Shown: positions 6,586 through 15,272, counted from the first letter of the stretch. The stretch: 28,026 bases of DNA from DATLWR01 sp035576205 (GCA_035576205.1 DATLWR010000033.1:1-28026), one strand, 5' to 3'. A program made the numbers and translations. The notes: generated by a model not told the origin, from the letters alone.

Positions 6586-8286
6586 ATGTCGCCGGTCGTG
6601 ATGGCTATCCTGGTATTGAGTCTGTATCTGGTCTTTTTCCGTTTCTATGCCAAAGGGTTTCTGGCTCGCAAGATTTTCGATCTGGACCATGGGGCTCGGA
6701 CGCCGGCACATGCGCTGCGTGACGATATCGACTACGTGCCGGCCAACAAGTACATCCTGTTCGGCCATCACTACGCCTCGATCGCCGGCCTTGCCCCGAT
6801 GCTGGGTCCGGCCATCGCGGTGATCTGGGGCTGGGTGCCGGCGCTCTGCTGGGTGGTGTTCGGCACGCTGCTGATCGGTGCGGTGCACGATTTCTCGGCC
6901 CTCGTTCTCTCGGTTCGCTACCAGGGTCAGAGTGTCGGTACCATCGCCCGCGACGTTATCAGCCCGCGCACCAGGCTGCTGTTCCTGCTGGTGATCTTCT
7001 TCCTCGTCGCACTGGCCATGGGCGTCTTCGTACTGGTGATCTCCGGCCTGTTCGCCGCACCCGACGCGGCGCATATCCCGGCTACCGCGCATCCCGAGGC
7101 GGTTTTCCCGACCTATTCGCTGATGCTTATCGCCATGGTGATCGGCTATCTCGTATACAAGCGCAACCTGCCGATGTGGCCGATGATCGGGCTCGGTTTC
7201 GTGCTGATGCTGGTGACCACCTGGATGGGTTTGGGGATGCCGATCACCGGCTTCTCGGCCGCCACCTGGACCTGGAGCCTGCTCGTCTACGCCTTTCTTG
7301 CCAGCGTGTTGCCGGTCTGGCTCCTGCTGCAGCCGCGCGATTTCCTCAATTCGCTGCTGCTCTATCTCGCCATCTTCTCGATGCTGATCGGCTTCTTCAT
7401 CCTGGCGCCGGACTGGGCGGCTCCTGCCGTCAATCCGCATCCGGTCGGCGCGCCGCCGCTATTGCCGTTCCTGTTCATCGTCATCGCCTGCGGTGCCGTT
7501 TCAGGTTTCCATGGCCTGGTCGCCTCCGGCACCACTTCCAAGCAGCTGAACCGCGAAACCGATGCGCCGTTTATCGGCTATGCCGGCATGATCGGTGAAT
7601 CCCTGCTCGCACTGCTCGCCGTACTCGCCACCACCGCCGGTGCCTTCTCCTCGCGCGCCGACTGGGAGAACTTCTACGGCTCGTGGGACAAGGCGGTCGG
7701 CCTGCACCAGAAGCTCGGTGTCTTCATCCAGGGTAACGCCAACTTCATCCACCAGCTCGGCGTGCCGCTCGACTATGCGGCCGCCTTCATCAGCGTCGTG
7801 GTGGTCGGTTTCGCCATGACCAGCGTCGATACCGGCGCGCGGTTGTTGCGCTTCAATATCGAGGAGATCGGCCATACCCTCGGCGTGAAGGTGCTCGGCA
7901 ATCGTTACCTGGCGACCGCGCTGGCGGTTGCCGCCATCGGCTTCTTCGCCTTTTTCAAGGTTGCGGGCAAGCCTGCCGGCCTGTTTCTGTGGACGCTGTT
8001 CGGCACCACCAACCAGATCCTGGCCGGGCTGACGCTGTTGACCGTCACCATCTACCTTTATCGCAAGAAAAAGCCGATCCTCTATACGCTGCTGCCGATG
8101 CTGCTGGTGCTCTCCACCACCATCGCCGGCATGCTGATGGGGGTCTTCGAGGCGATCGGCAAGGGCGAGTGGACGGTGGCCGCCGTCGGCGGAGCGATCC
8201 TGCTGCTGGCTGTATGGGTGCTGGTCGAAGCATTGCTGGTCGTCCGTAATGTGCGCGCCGGCCGCCGGGCCGAAGCAGGCACCTGA
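6586..8286 (+). CDS. cstA: CstA-family carbon-starvation / small-molecule transporter
   Basis: This polytopic inner-membrane protein of the CstA family has 566 residues and many hydrophobic segments along its whole length. Characterised relatives (CstA, BtsT) import peptides or pyruvate. Family signatures are the N-terminal YVPANKYILFGHHYASIAG segment (~51-69) followed by GPAIAVIWGWVPALCWV, the GAVHDFSALVLSVRYQGQS loop (~98), GFHGLVASGTTSKQLNRETD (~308) and SVDTGARLLRFNIEE (~413). It is shorter than E. coli CstA (701); the shortfall is mainly in the C-terminal part, which is typical of the short CstA subgroup. The ATG has a strong GGGAGGAG ribosome binding site about 6 nt upstream. Its stop overlaps the next gene's ATG by one base. 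The palindrome array just upstream is the obvious candidate for control. The substrate cannot be told from sequence. Confidence 0.9.
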   Translation: MSPVVMAILVLSLYLVFFRFYAKGFLARKIFDLDHGARTPAHALRDDIDYVPANKYILFGHHYASIAGLAPMLGPAIAVIWGWVPALCWVVFGTLLIGAVHDFSALVLSVRYQGQSVGTIARDVISPRTRLLFLLVIFFLVALAMGVFVLVISGLFAAPDAAHIPATAHPEAVFPTYSLMLIAMVIGYLVYKRNLPMWPMIGLGFVLMLVTTWMGLGMPITGFSAATWTWSLLVYAFLASVLPVWLLLQPRDFLNSLLLYLAIFSMLIGFFILAPDWAAPAVNPHPVGAPPLLPFLFIVIACGAVSGFHGLVASGTTSKQLNRETDAPFIGYAGMIGESLLALLAVLATTAGAFSSRADWENFYGSWDKAVGLHQKLGVFIQGNANFIHQLGVPLDYAAAFISVVVVGFAMTSVDTGARLLRFNIEEIGHTLGVKVLGNRYLATALAVAAIGFFAFFKVAGKPAGLFLWTLFGTTNQILAGLTLLTVTIYLYRKKKPILYTLLPMLLVLSTTIAGMLMGVFEAIGKGEWTVAAVGGAILLLAVWVLVEALLVVRNVRAGRRAEAGT

Positions 8287-9053
8287 TGCTGCTGGCCGGC
8301 AAGGCGATCTCGCAGCTGATGCTGCCGCCCGGCGGGCTGATCCTGCTGGGGCTCGCCGGCCTGATTTTCTGGCGGCGCGCCTGGGGTCGCTGGCTGGTGG
8401 CCGCTTCGCTGCTGCTGACCTGGCTGCTCTCCACCGAACCGGTACGCGATGCGCTGGTGCATCCGCTGGAGAGCGAATATCCGCCGCTGGCCGCCGACCG
8501 CCTGCTGTCCGGCAATCTCGCCATCGCGCTGTTGGGTGGCGGCCTCTACGAGAAGGCACCGGAATATGGCGGCCAGGACGCCCTCGGCAAATATGCCCTG
8601 ATGCGTACGCTCTATGCCGCCGACCTCTCCCGCCATACGGGACTGCCGGTCTATCCGAGCGGCGGCGTCGTGCTGTCGGACACCAGCGAGCCGGAAGGGC
8701 TGGTGATGCGGCGCTGGCTGATCCGTTTCGGGGTGCCGGAGTCGCTGATCCATGCCGAATCGGCGGCCGACAACACCTGGCAGAATGCCTCGCTGCTCAA
8801 GGCCATGCTGGCACACGCGGGAATTTCGCGCGTCGTGCTGGTCACCTCCGCCATCCACATGCGCCGGTCGGTGTGGGTGTTCCGCAGGCAGGGGCTGGAA
8901 GTGATTCCGGCCCCCTGCGCATATCTCGAGGAGCGGGAGCCCTACGACCTGCGCAGCTTCCTGCCGCGCTGGAACGTGCTGGCCGATTCGGGCGACGCTC
9001 TGCACGAATATCTCGGACTCGTCTGGTACCGCCTGCGCTACGGCGCCACATGA
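8286..9053 (+). CDS. YdcF/ElyC-like membrane protein (DUF218)
   Basis: This 255-residue protein has two N-terminal transmembrane segments (~10-27 and ~34-54) followed by a DUF218 (YdcF-like) domain. Domain marks are the first-strand IALLGGGLYEK (~80), VYPSGGVVLSDTSEPEG (~121), ESAADNTWQNASLLKAML (~160) and VVLVTSAIHMRRSVWVFRRQ (~182-201). E. coli ElyC (YcbC) has the same architecture and affects envelope and undecaprenyl-linked precursor metabolism. Whether this protein shares that role is inference. The ATG overlaps the cstA stop (TGATG), so translation is coupled to the transporter. That pairing is not one I know to be functionally explained. Confidence 0.85.
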   Translation: MLLAGKAISQLMLPPGGLILLGLAGLIFWRRAWGRWLVAASLLLTWLLSTEPVRDALVHPLESEYPPLAADRLLSGNLAIALLGGGLYEKAPEYGGQDALGKYALMRTLYAADLSRHTGLPVYPSGGVVLSDTSEPEGLVMRRWLIRFGVPESLIHAESAADNTWQNASLLKAMLAHAGISRVVLVTSAIHMRRSVWVFRRQGLEVIPAPCAYLEEREPYDLRSFLPRWNVLADSGDALHEYLGLVWYRLRYGAT

Positions 9054-9070
9054 GGCGCAGTATCTGCTGT

Positions 9071-9098
9071 TTTACTTTCGCCGCTGATACGCTATAAC
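9071..9098 (+). promoter_or_regulatory. Probable sigma-70 promoter for sucA
   Basis: TTTACT (9071-9076) and TATAAC (9093-9098) are spaced by 16 nt, 25 nt before the sucA start, in the 69-nt gap after the YdcF-like gene. CCCGTC (9098-9103) and GACGGG (9111-9116) form a 6-bp dyad overlapping the -10 element's end and the sucA ribosome binding site. Assigned by eye only. Confidence 0.45.
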
Positions 9099-9122
9099 CC
9101 GTCTTATTGTGACGGGGGTGTT

Positions 9123-11966
9123 GTGAGCCAGGATTCGTCCATTCCGGAAAGCGAACTGTTCGGTGCCAACAGCGACTACCTCGAAACGCTTTACGATCAG
9201 TTCCGTTCCGACCCCGCCAAGGTGCCCGCCGAGTGGGCAACTCGTTTCGAACAGTGGCGAACCGATGACGATGCCAGGATCAACGGCAAGTCGCACCGGG
9301 TCATGCTGCAGCGCATGGCGCCGCATGCCCATGCGGCCATGGCCGAGGCGGCACCGCAGGCGTTCTACAGCGGCATCGAATTTCCGTCGCGGGCGCTCTA
9401 TCTGATCCATGCCTATCGCGTGCACGGCCATCTGCACGCCAACCTCGATCCGCTGCAGCTATACCAACCGCGCCCCAGTCCCGAGCTGGAGCTTTCCTAC
9501 TACGGGTTGTCCGAGGCGGATCTGCAGACCGAGTTTCCGACCGGCGATCTGAGCGGTTCGCGGCAGCGCAAGCTCGGGGAGATCATCGGTCTCCTGAAAC
9601 GGACCTACTGCGGCTCCATCGGCCCCGAGTTCATGCATATCACCGATTCGGCCCGCAAGCACTGGCTGCAGGAGCGGCTGGAGAGCGTTGCCTCCACCCC
9701 CGATTATGATGCCGACACCCGCAAACACATATTCGGTCGCATCATGCATGCCGAAGAGTTCGAGCGTTTCCTGCACACGCGCTACGCCGGCCAGAAGCGA
9801 TTCTCGCTGGAGGGCGGCGAGAGCCTGATTCCGATGCTCGATGCGCTGGTCCAGCGTGCCGGCAGTTTCGGCACGAAAGAGATCATCATCGGCATGGCGC
9901 ACCGTGGCCGGTTGAATGTGCTGGCCAACATCATGGGTAAATCGCTGTCCGACATCTTCTCCGAATTCGAGGGCGCCCACTTCGAGGAGGCGGCACAGGG
10001 ACAGGGCGACGTAAAGTATCATCTCGGTTTCTCCTCCGACGTGCGCACGCCCGGTGGTGTGGTGCACCTGTCGCTGGGCTTCAACCCGTCGCATCTCGAG
10101 GCCATCACGCCGGTCGTGCTTGGCAGTGTCCGCGCACGTCAGTGCCGTCGTGGAGACAAGGCCCGCCACGAGGTGATTCCCGTGCTGATGCACGGTGATG
10201 CCGCCTTTGCCGGGCAGGGTGTGGTCGCCGAGTCGCTGAACCTCTCCAAGCTGCGCGGCTTCAAGGTGGGGGGCGCGATCCATATCGTCATCAACAACCA
10301 GATTGGCTTCACCGTCAATCCGTTCGATGCCCGTTCCACGGTCTACGCAACGGATATCGCCAAGATGGTGCAGGCACCGATTCTGCACGTGAACGGCGAC
10401 GATCCGGAGGCCTGCTGCCTGGCGACCGAGATTGCCGTCGAATATCGCAACCACTTCCATGAGGACATCGTCATCGATCTGGTCTGCTATCGCCGGCACG
10501 GACACAACGAGGCCGATTCGCCGGAGGTGACGCAGCCGGTGATGTATCGCAAGATCAGCGAGCATCCTACCGTCGAGCACGTCTATCGCGACTACCTTAC
10601 CCGCGACGGAATCCTGTCCAAGGCCGAAGCCGAGGCGATGGTCGAGGACTATCGCAACCGCATGGAGGAGGTGCGCCGCGCCAAGGACCGGCCGCCGCCG
10701 ACCCGGGTGAACAGCCTGCAGGGGCGCTGGGAAGGTTTTCTGCCCAACGATCCGGTGGAACCCGCAACCGGTGTGGCGGTCGAGTCACTGCAGAGTGTTG
10801 TGCGGGCCGTTCACCGTTTGCCGGCCGACTTTTCGCTGCATCCGAAGATCGAGAAGATCTACGAATCGCGCATCCAGATGATGGATGGCAACGAGCCGGT
10901 CGACTGGGGCTGCGCCGAAACCATGGCCTATGCGACGCTGGTGCACGAAGGGGGCTGGGTGCGTCTTTCCGGGCAGGATTCCGGACGCGGCACCTTTTTC
11001 CATCGCCATGCGGTGGTATACGACCAGAAGAACGGCAAGAGCATGATCCCGCTCCGGCAGGTGGAGAACGGCGAGCTGTCGCATTTCATCGTCGTCGATT
11101 CGATGCTTTCGGAGATGGCGGTGATGGCTTTCGAGTATGGCTACTCGATCGCCGAGCCGCGTGCACTGGTGGTCTGGGAGGCCCAGTACGGCGATTTCGC
11201 CAACAATGCGCAGGGCATTATTGACCAGTTCATCGTTGCTGGCGAATCGAAATGGAGCCGTATGAGCGGCCTGGTGCTGTGGCTGCCGCACGGCTACGAA
11301 GGGCAGGGCGCCGAGCACTCCTCGGCAAGGCTGGAGCGCTATCTGCAGCTTTGCGCCGAGCACAACTTGCAGGTCACCTATCCGACGACTCCGGCACAGC
11401 TGTTCCATCTGCTCAGGCGTCAGGTGATGATCCGCACCCGCAAGCCGCTGGTGATCATGGCGCCGAAAAGCATGCTCAGGCAGAAACTGTCGTTCTCCAG
11501 CCGCGATGAGTTGATCGCTGGCGGTTTCCGGCCGGTGATCGACGAAACGGACGCGGCCATCCAGCCGTCACGCACCCGTCGGCTGATCCTCTGCTCCGGC
11601 AAGGTCTATTTCGATCTGCTCGCCGCCCGCCAGGAGGCAGGTATCACCGATGTGGCATTCGTTCGCATCGAGCGCCTCTACCCGTTTCCGTACGACGAAC
11701 TGAAGCAGGTGACAGCGCAGTTCGCCGCGACCAACGAGATCGTCTGGTTGCAGGAGGAGCCCGAGAATCAGGGGGCCTGGTTCCAGATCGAACACTGCAT
11801 CGAACGCTGCCTGCATGCCGGCCAGCAGCTTCATCATCTGGCCAGGCCTGCAGCGGCGGCTCCTGCGGTCGGTTCGGCGAAACGGCATGCCAGGGAGCAG
11901 CAGGCATTGATCGATGCAGCGCTGGCCGGCGGCAAAATCAAGGGAGGGGAGCATGGCCGACATTGA
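9123..11966 (+). CDS. sucA: 2-oxoglutarate dehydrogenase E1 component
   Basis: This is the thiamine-diphosphate-dependent E1 of the 2-oxoglutarate dehydrogenase complex, which decarboxylates 2-oxoglutarate and passes the succinyl group to the E2 lipoyl arm. At 947 residues it is close to E. coli SucA (933). In order are: an N-terminal E2-binding segment (ELFGANSDYLETLYDQFRS), the ThDP domain with GMAHRGRLNVLANIMGKSL (~257), HGDAAFAGQGVVAESLNLS (~357) and INNQIGFTVNP, then a transketolase-type pyrimidine domain with GQDSGRGTFFHRHAV (~618) and LVVWEAQYGDFANNAQ, and the C-terminal E1 domain ending in WLQEEPENQGAWF. The start is GTG at 9123 with GGGGG 4 nt upstream. The 3' end overlaps sucB by 14 nt, so E1 and E2 are co-translated. 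Confidence 0.97.
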   Translation: MSQDSSIPESELFGANSDYLETLYDQFRSDPAKVPAEWATRFEQWRTDDDARINGKSHRVMLQRMAPHAHAAMAEAAPQAFYSGIEFPSRALYLIHAYRVHGHLHANLDPLQLYQPRPSPELELSYYGLSEADLQTEFPTGDLSGSRQRKLGEIIGLLKRTYCGSIGPEFMHITDSARKHWLQERLESVASTPDYDADTRKHIFGRIMHAEEFERFLHTRYAGQKRFSLEGGESLIPMLDALVQRAGSFGTKEIIIGMAHRGRLNVLANIMGKSLSDIFSEFEGAHFEEAAQGQGDVKYHLGFSSDVRTPGGVVHLSLGFNPSHLEAITPVVLGSVRARQCRRGDKARHEVIPVLMHGDAAFAGQGVVAESLNLSKLRGFKVGGAIHIVINNQIGFTVNPFDARSTVYATDIAKMVQAPILHVNGDDPEACCLATEIAVEYRNHFHEDIVIDLVCYRRHGHNEADSPEVTQPVMYRKISEHPTVEHVYRDYLTRDGILSKAEAEAMVEDYRNRMEEVRRAKDRPPPTRVNSLQGRWEGFLPNDPVEPATGVAVESLQSVVRAVHRLPADFSLHPKIEKIYESRIQMMDGNEPVDWGCAETMAYATLVHEGGWVRLSGQDSGRGTFFHRHAVVYDQKNGKSMIPLRQVENGELSHFIVVDSMLSEMAVMAFEYGYSIAEPRALVVWEAQYGDFANNAQGIIDQFIVAGESKWSRMSGLVLWLPHGYEGQGAEHSSARLERYLQLCAEHNLQVTYPTTPAQLFHLLRRQVMIRTRKPLVIMAPKSMLRQKLSFSSRDELIAGGFRPVIDETDAAIQPSRTRRLILCSGKVYFDLLAARQEAGITDVAFVRIERLYPFPYDELKQVTAQFAATNEIVWLQEEPENQGAWFQIEHCIERCLHAGQQLHHLARPAAAAPAVGSAKRHAREQQALIDAALAGGKIKGGEHGRH

Positions 11967-13089
11967 GATCAAGGTGCCGAGTCTCGGCGAATCGGAGTCG
12001 GAAGCGACGTTGGTCTCCTGGCTGAAGCAGAAGGGCGACGAGGTCGCGGTCGACGACGTGCTGGCCGAGATCGAGAGCGACAAGATCACCATGGAGATCA
12101 CCGCTTTCGAGACCGGTGTGCTCAAATCGGTCCTGAAGGAGGCCGGGGCCACGGTCGAGCCTGGCGAGGTCATCGGCCTGATCGACACCAGCGTGAAACC
12201 GGCAAAGGCCCCGAAAGCCGAAAAGAAACCGGCCGCAGCGAAAGCGGCCAAACCAGCTGCCAAAAGCGAGCCGGCCCGGATGGAAACGAAGCCGGCCGCA
12301 CAACCGGAACCTGCGCAAGCCGCGGCGGCATCCCCGAAGGCGGCGCCGAAGGTGGCTCTGAAGCCGACGCCGAAACCGGCGGCCGAAGGCCGGCTCGAGG
12401 AGCGGGTGCCGATGAGCGGCCTGCGCCGGCGCATCGCCACGCGCCTGAAGGAGGCGCAGAACACCGCCGCCATGCTGACCACCTTCAACGAGGTGAACCT
12501 GCAGGCGGTCGCTGAGCTGCGCAGCCGTTACGGTGATGCTTTCCAGAAGAAGTACGGCATCAAGCTGGGCTACATGTCGTTTTTCGTGCGGGCGGTCTGC
12601 GAAGCGCTCGGCCGTTATCCGGCACTGAATGCCTACATCGAGAATGATGAGATCGTCTATCACAACTACGCCGATATCGGCATCGCGGTCAGCACCGACA
12701 AGGGGCTGGTGGTGCCGGTGTTGCGCGGTGCGGAGAATCTCAGCCTGGCTGCTATTGAGAAGGGGATTGCCGATCTGGCCGTCAAGGCACGCGACGGCGG
12801 CCTGATGCCTGACGACCTGAAGGGCGGCACTTTCTCGATCACCAACGGAGGCGTCTTCGGCTCGCTGCTTTCCACGCCGATCCTCAACCCGCCGCAGAGC
12901 GGTATTCTCGGCATGCACGCGATCCAGAAGCGGCCCGTGGTCGAGAACGACGAGATCGTCATCCGGCCGATGATGTATCTGGCGCTCTCCTACGATCACC
13001 GGCTGATCGATGGCGCCGATGCGGTACGCTTTCTGGTCGTTGTCAAGGAGGCGCTGGAGTATCCTGGCGGCATGCTGCTCGACCTGTAA
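11953..13089 (+). CDS. sucB: 2-oxoglutarate dehydrogenase E2 (dihydrolipoyl succinyltransferase), no E3-binding domain seen
   Basis: This is the E2 core of the 2-oxoglutarate dehydrogenase complex, 378 residues. The start is ATG 11953, preceded by GGGAGGGGAG within sucA. Residues 1-77 form a lipoyl domain with the EIESDKITMEI lipoylation loop (Lys44). Residues ~81-148 are a linker made almost wholly of Ala, Pro, Lys and Glu. The acyltransferase domain begins at RVPMSGLRRRIATRLKEAQN (~151) and contains the catalytic DHRLIDG motif near residue 347. The peripheral-subunit-binding (E3-binding) domain normally found between linker segments in bacterial E2 proteins (about 35 residues, present in the 405-residue E. 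coli SucB) is not visible, and the shorter length agrees with its absence. A TVP38-family gene follows after 49 nt. Confidence 0.96.
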   Translation: MADIEIKVPSLGESESEATLVSWLKQKGDEVAVDDVLAEIESDKITMEITAFETGVLKSVLKEAGATVEPGEVIGLIDTSVKPAKAPKAEKKPAAAKAAKPAAKSEPARMETKPAAQPEPAQAAAASPKAAPKVALKPTPKPAAEGRLEERVPMSGLRRRIATRLKEAQNTAAMLTTFNEVNLQAVAELRSRYGDAFQKKYGIKLGYMSFFVRAVCEALGRYPALNAYIENDEIVYHNYADIGIAVSTDKGLVVPVLRGAENLSLAAIEKGIADLAVKARDGGLMPDDLKGGTFSITNGGVFGSLLSTPILNPPQSGILGMHAIQKRPVVENDEIVIRPMMYLALSYDHRLIDGADAVRFLVVVKEALEYPGGMLLDL

Positions 13090-13138
13090 GTTTGCCGGCC
13101 ATCCGTCTACCAATCGGTAATTCCGAGGAGGTGGATCG

Positions 13139-13846
13139 ATGAAACGGATATTGCCGGTCGTGCTGTTGCTGGTGGGGCTGGCACTCTTCTTTGCTTTCCA
13201 CCTCGATCGTTTCATCAGCCTCGAGGCACTGGCGCATCACCGGGCCGATCTGATCGGTTGGGTCGGGCAGCATCGACTGCTGGCGCCACTGGCCTACATC
13301 GTCGTCTATATCGTCGTCGTCGCCTTTTCGCTGCCGGTCGCCACGGTGATGACGCTCGCCGGCGGTTTCCTGTTCGGAGCGGCCGCCGGCACGCTGTATG
13401 CCGTGAGCGGCGCCACCATCGGCGCCACGCTGCTGTTCCTGATTGCCAAGACTTCTGTTGGCGATCTCCTGCTGGCCAAGGCGGGAGGGGGGCTTAAGCG
13501 CATGCAGCAGGGCTTCGCCGACAATGCCCTAAGTTACTTGCTGGTATTGCGGCTGATTCCGCTGTTTCCATTCTTTCTGGTGAATCTGGCGCCGGCCTTT
13601 CTGGGCGTGTCGTTGCGCGTTTACGTGTTCGCTACATTTTTCGGCATCATGCCGGCCGGCTTCGTCTATGCGCTGGCCGGTGCCGGTATTGGCGACGTGC
13701 TGGATCAGGGAGGCTCGCTCAGCGTCAGCGGTATCCTGACACCACAGATCCTTGGGGCATTGGCAGGCCTGGCCGTGCTGGCGCTGTTGCCGGTGGCCTA
13801 CAAACGGTTCCGGCGGGATGCCGCGATGGAGAAGTCCGATGTCTGA
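13139..13846 (+). CDS. TVP38/TMEM64-family (DedA-like) membrane protein
   Basis: This 235-residue integral membrane protein of the TVP38/TMEM64 (SNARE-associated, VTT) family starts at an ATG with a strong GAGGAGGTG ribosome binding site. An N-terminal hydrophobic segment (residues 4-20) is followed by the family core. That core has VATVMTLAGGFLFGAAAGTL (~65), SGATIGATLLFLIAKTSVGD (~88), and the LRLIPLFPFFLVNLAPAFLG re-entrant region (~139-158) with conserved Arg and Pro residues; helices continue to ~225. Relatives are linked to lipid scrambling or small-ion/lipid-carrier transport, but no specific role is set for bacterial members of this subgroup. Its last 8 nt overlap the following flavin oxidoreductase gene. 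The two activities are known as one fused protein in other bacteria, which supports a joint function. Confidence 0.88.
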   Translation: MKRILPVVLLLVGLALFFAFHLDRFISLEALAHHRADLIGWVGQHRLLAPLAYIVVYIVVVAFSLPVATVMTLAGGFLFGAAAGTLYAVSGATIGATLLFLIAKTSVGDLLLAKAGGGLKRMQQGFADNALSYLLVLRLIPLFPFFLVNLAPAFLGVSLRVYVFATFFGIMPAGFVYALAGAGIGDVLDQGGSLSVSGILTPQILGALAGLAVLALLPVAYKRFRRDAAMEKSDV

Positions 13847-15272
13847 GTTGCTGAAGGTGGATATCTGCGTCATCGGGGCAGGTTCCGGCGGCCTGACGGT
13901 CGCTGCGGGTGCGGCCCAGATGGGAGCCAGGGTGGCGCTGGTCGAGAGGGGCGAGATGGGTGGCGACTGCCTGAATTCCGGTTGCGTGCCTTCGAAAGCC
14001 CTGCTGGCCGCTGCAGCGAAAGCACAGGGCATGCGCAATGCCGGCGCGTTCGGCATCCATGCCCAGGAGCCGCAGGCGGAGTGGACCGGCGTGCATCGGC
14101 ATGTCCACGAGGTGATTGCCGCCATCGCGCCGAACGATTCCCAGGAGCGTTTCGAGGGGCTGGGCGTGACGGTCATCCGTGCCGCCGGCACATTCCTCGA
14201 CCGGCGGACACTGCGGGCCGGTGAGCAGCGCATCCGGGCGAAGTATTTCGTGCTGGCCACCGGCTCATCGCCGTTCGTGCCGCCGATTTCCGGCCTCGAT
14301 CAGGTGCCGTATCTCACCAACGAGAGCATTTTCGGCAACCGCGATCCGATCGGTCACCTGATCGTCATCGGCGGCGGACCGATCGGCCTGGAGATGGCAC
14401 AGGCGCATCGGCGACTGGGTTCTGCGGTGACGGTGATCGAGGCGGCGCGCTGTCTTCCGAAGGACGATCCGGAGCTGGCAGCGGTCGTGCTGGCGCGGCT
14501 TCGGGAAGAGGGGGTCGCGATCCATGAGGGAGCAACGGGGCTTGGCATCGGGCCTGATTCGGGTGTTGCTTCAAACGGTATTCAGGCCCGTTTTGTCGCG
14601 GGCGGTACGGAGCATTCCGTCGTCGGAACCCACCTGCTGATCGCCACCGGCCGGCGGGCCAATGTCGACGGTTTGAATCTGGAAGCGGCCGGCGTGCGTT
14701 ACTCTGCCAGGGGGGTCGAGACGGATGCCCGGCTGCGCACCAGCAACCGCCGCATTTTCGCCGTCGGCGATGTGGCGGGGCCCTTCCAGTTCACGCACAT
14801 GGCCGCCTATCAGGCGGGAATCGCCATCCGCAACATGCTGTTCAAGTTGCCGGCGAAGGTGAACTACAGCGCCGTGCCGTGGGTGACCTATACCGACCCG
14901 GAGCTGGCGCATGTAGGCATGACCGAGGCCGATGCGACGAGTCGCGGCGAACAGGTACGCATCCTGCGCTGGGATTTTGCCGACAACGACCGGGCGCAGG
15001 CCGAGCGGCGCACGGAAGGGAGGATCAAGGTGATCTGCACGTCCGCGGGGCGGATACTCGGTGCGACGATCGTCGGACCGCATGCCGGCGAGCTGATCCA
15101 GCCGTGGGTGCTGGCCATGTCGCAGAAACTGAAGATCGGCGCCATGGCCACGATGATTGCGCCGTATCCGACGCTGGCGGAAGCCGGAAAACGGGCGGCG
15201 GGCAGCTTCTATTCGGAGAAACTCTTTTCGACGACAACCCGCCGGATTGTGCGTTTTCTGATGCGATTCTGA
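13839..15272 (+). CDS. FAD-dependent pyridine nucleotide-disulfide oxidoreductase (Lpd/MerA-like, not a typical E3)
   Basis: This 477-residue flavoprotein belongs to the lipoamide dehydrogenase/mercuric reductase class. An FAD-binding GAGSGGLTVAAGAAQMG motif lies near residue 11, the redox-active disulfide CLNSGC is Cys44/Cys49, an NAD(P)H-binding VIGGGPIGLEMAQ motif is near 176, and the second FAD motif FAVGDVAG is near 307. In the C-terminal interface domain the position of the Lpd catalytic His is Tyr443 (APYPTLAE, Glu448 retained), as in mercuric reductases. The C-terminal Cys pair used by MerA to bind mercury is missing (the protein ends IVRFLMRF). The start at 13839 has GGAG about 7 nt upstream and overlaps the TVP38 gene by 8 nt. 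Although it lies downstream of sucAB, it is unlikely to be the complex's E3. Confidence 0.88.
   Translation: MSELLKVDICVIGAGSGGLTVAAGAAQMGARVALVERGEMGGDCLNSGCVPSKALLAAAAKAQGMRNAGAFGIHAQEPQAEWTGVHRHVHEVIAAIAPNDSQERFEGLGVTVIRAAGTFLDRRTLRAGEQRIRAKYFVLATGSSPFVPPISGLDQVPYLTNESIFGNRDPIGHLIVIGGGPIGLEMAQAHRRLGSAVTVIEAARCLPKDDPELAAVVLARLREEGVAIHEGATGLGIGPDSGVASNGIQARFVAGGTEHSVVGTHLLIATGRRANVDGLNLEAAGVRYSARGVETDARLRTSNRRIFAVGDVAGPFQFTHMAAYQAGIAIRNMLFKLPAKVNYSAVPWVTYTDPELAHVGMTEADATSRGEQVRILRWDFADNDRAQAERRTEGRIKVICTSAGRILGATIVGPHAGELIQPWVLAMSQKLKIGAMATMIAPYPTLAEAGKRAAGSFYSEKLFSTTTRRIVRFLMRF

Noticed and set aside
9459..10580. A 373-codon open frame on the - strand opposite sucA
   Set aside because: It is a shadow of sucA with His/Asp/Arg-rich composition and no motif.
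13839..15272. The flavin oxidoreductase as the E3 (lpd) of the 2-oxoglutarate dehydrogenase complex
   Set aside because: Position behind sucAB is suggestive, but the catalytic His of the C-terminal motif is Tyr443 and the closer linkage is with the TVP38 gene. A separate lpd is more likely.
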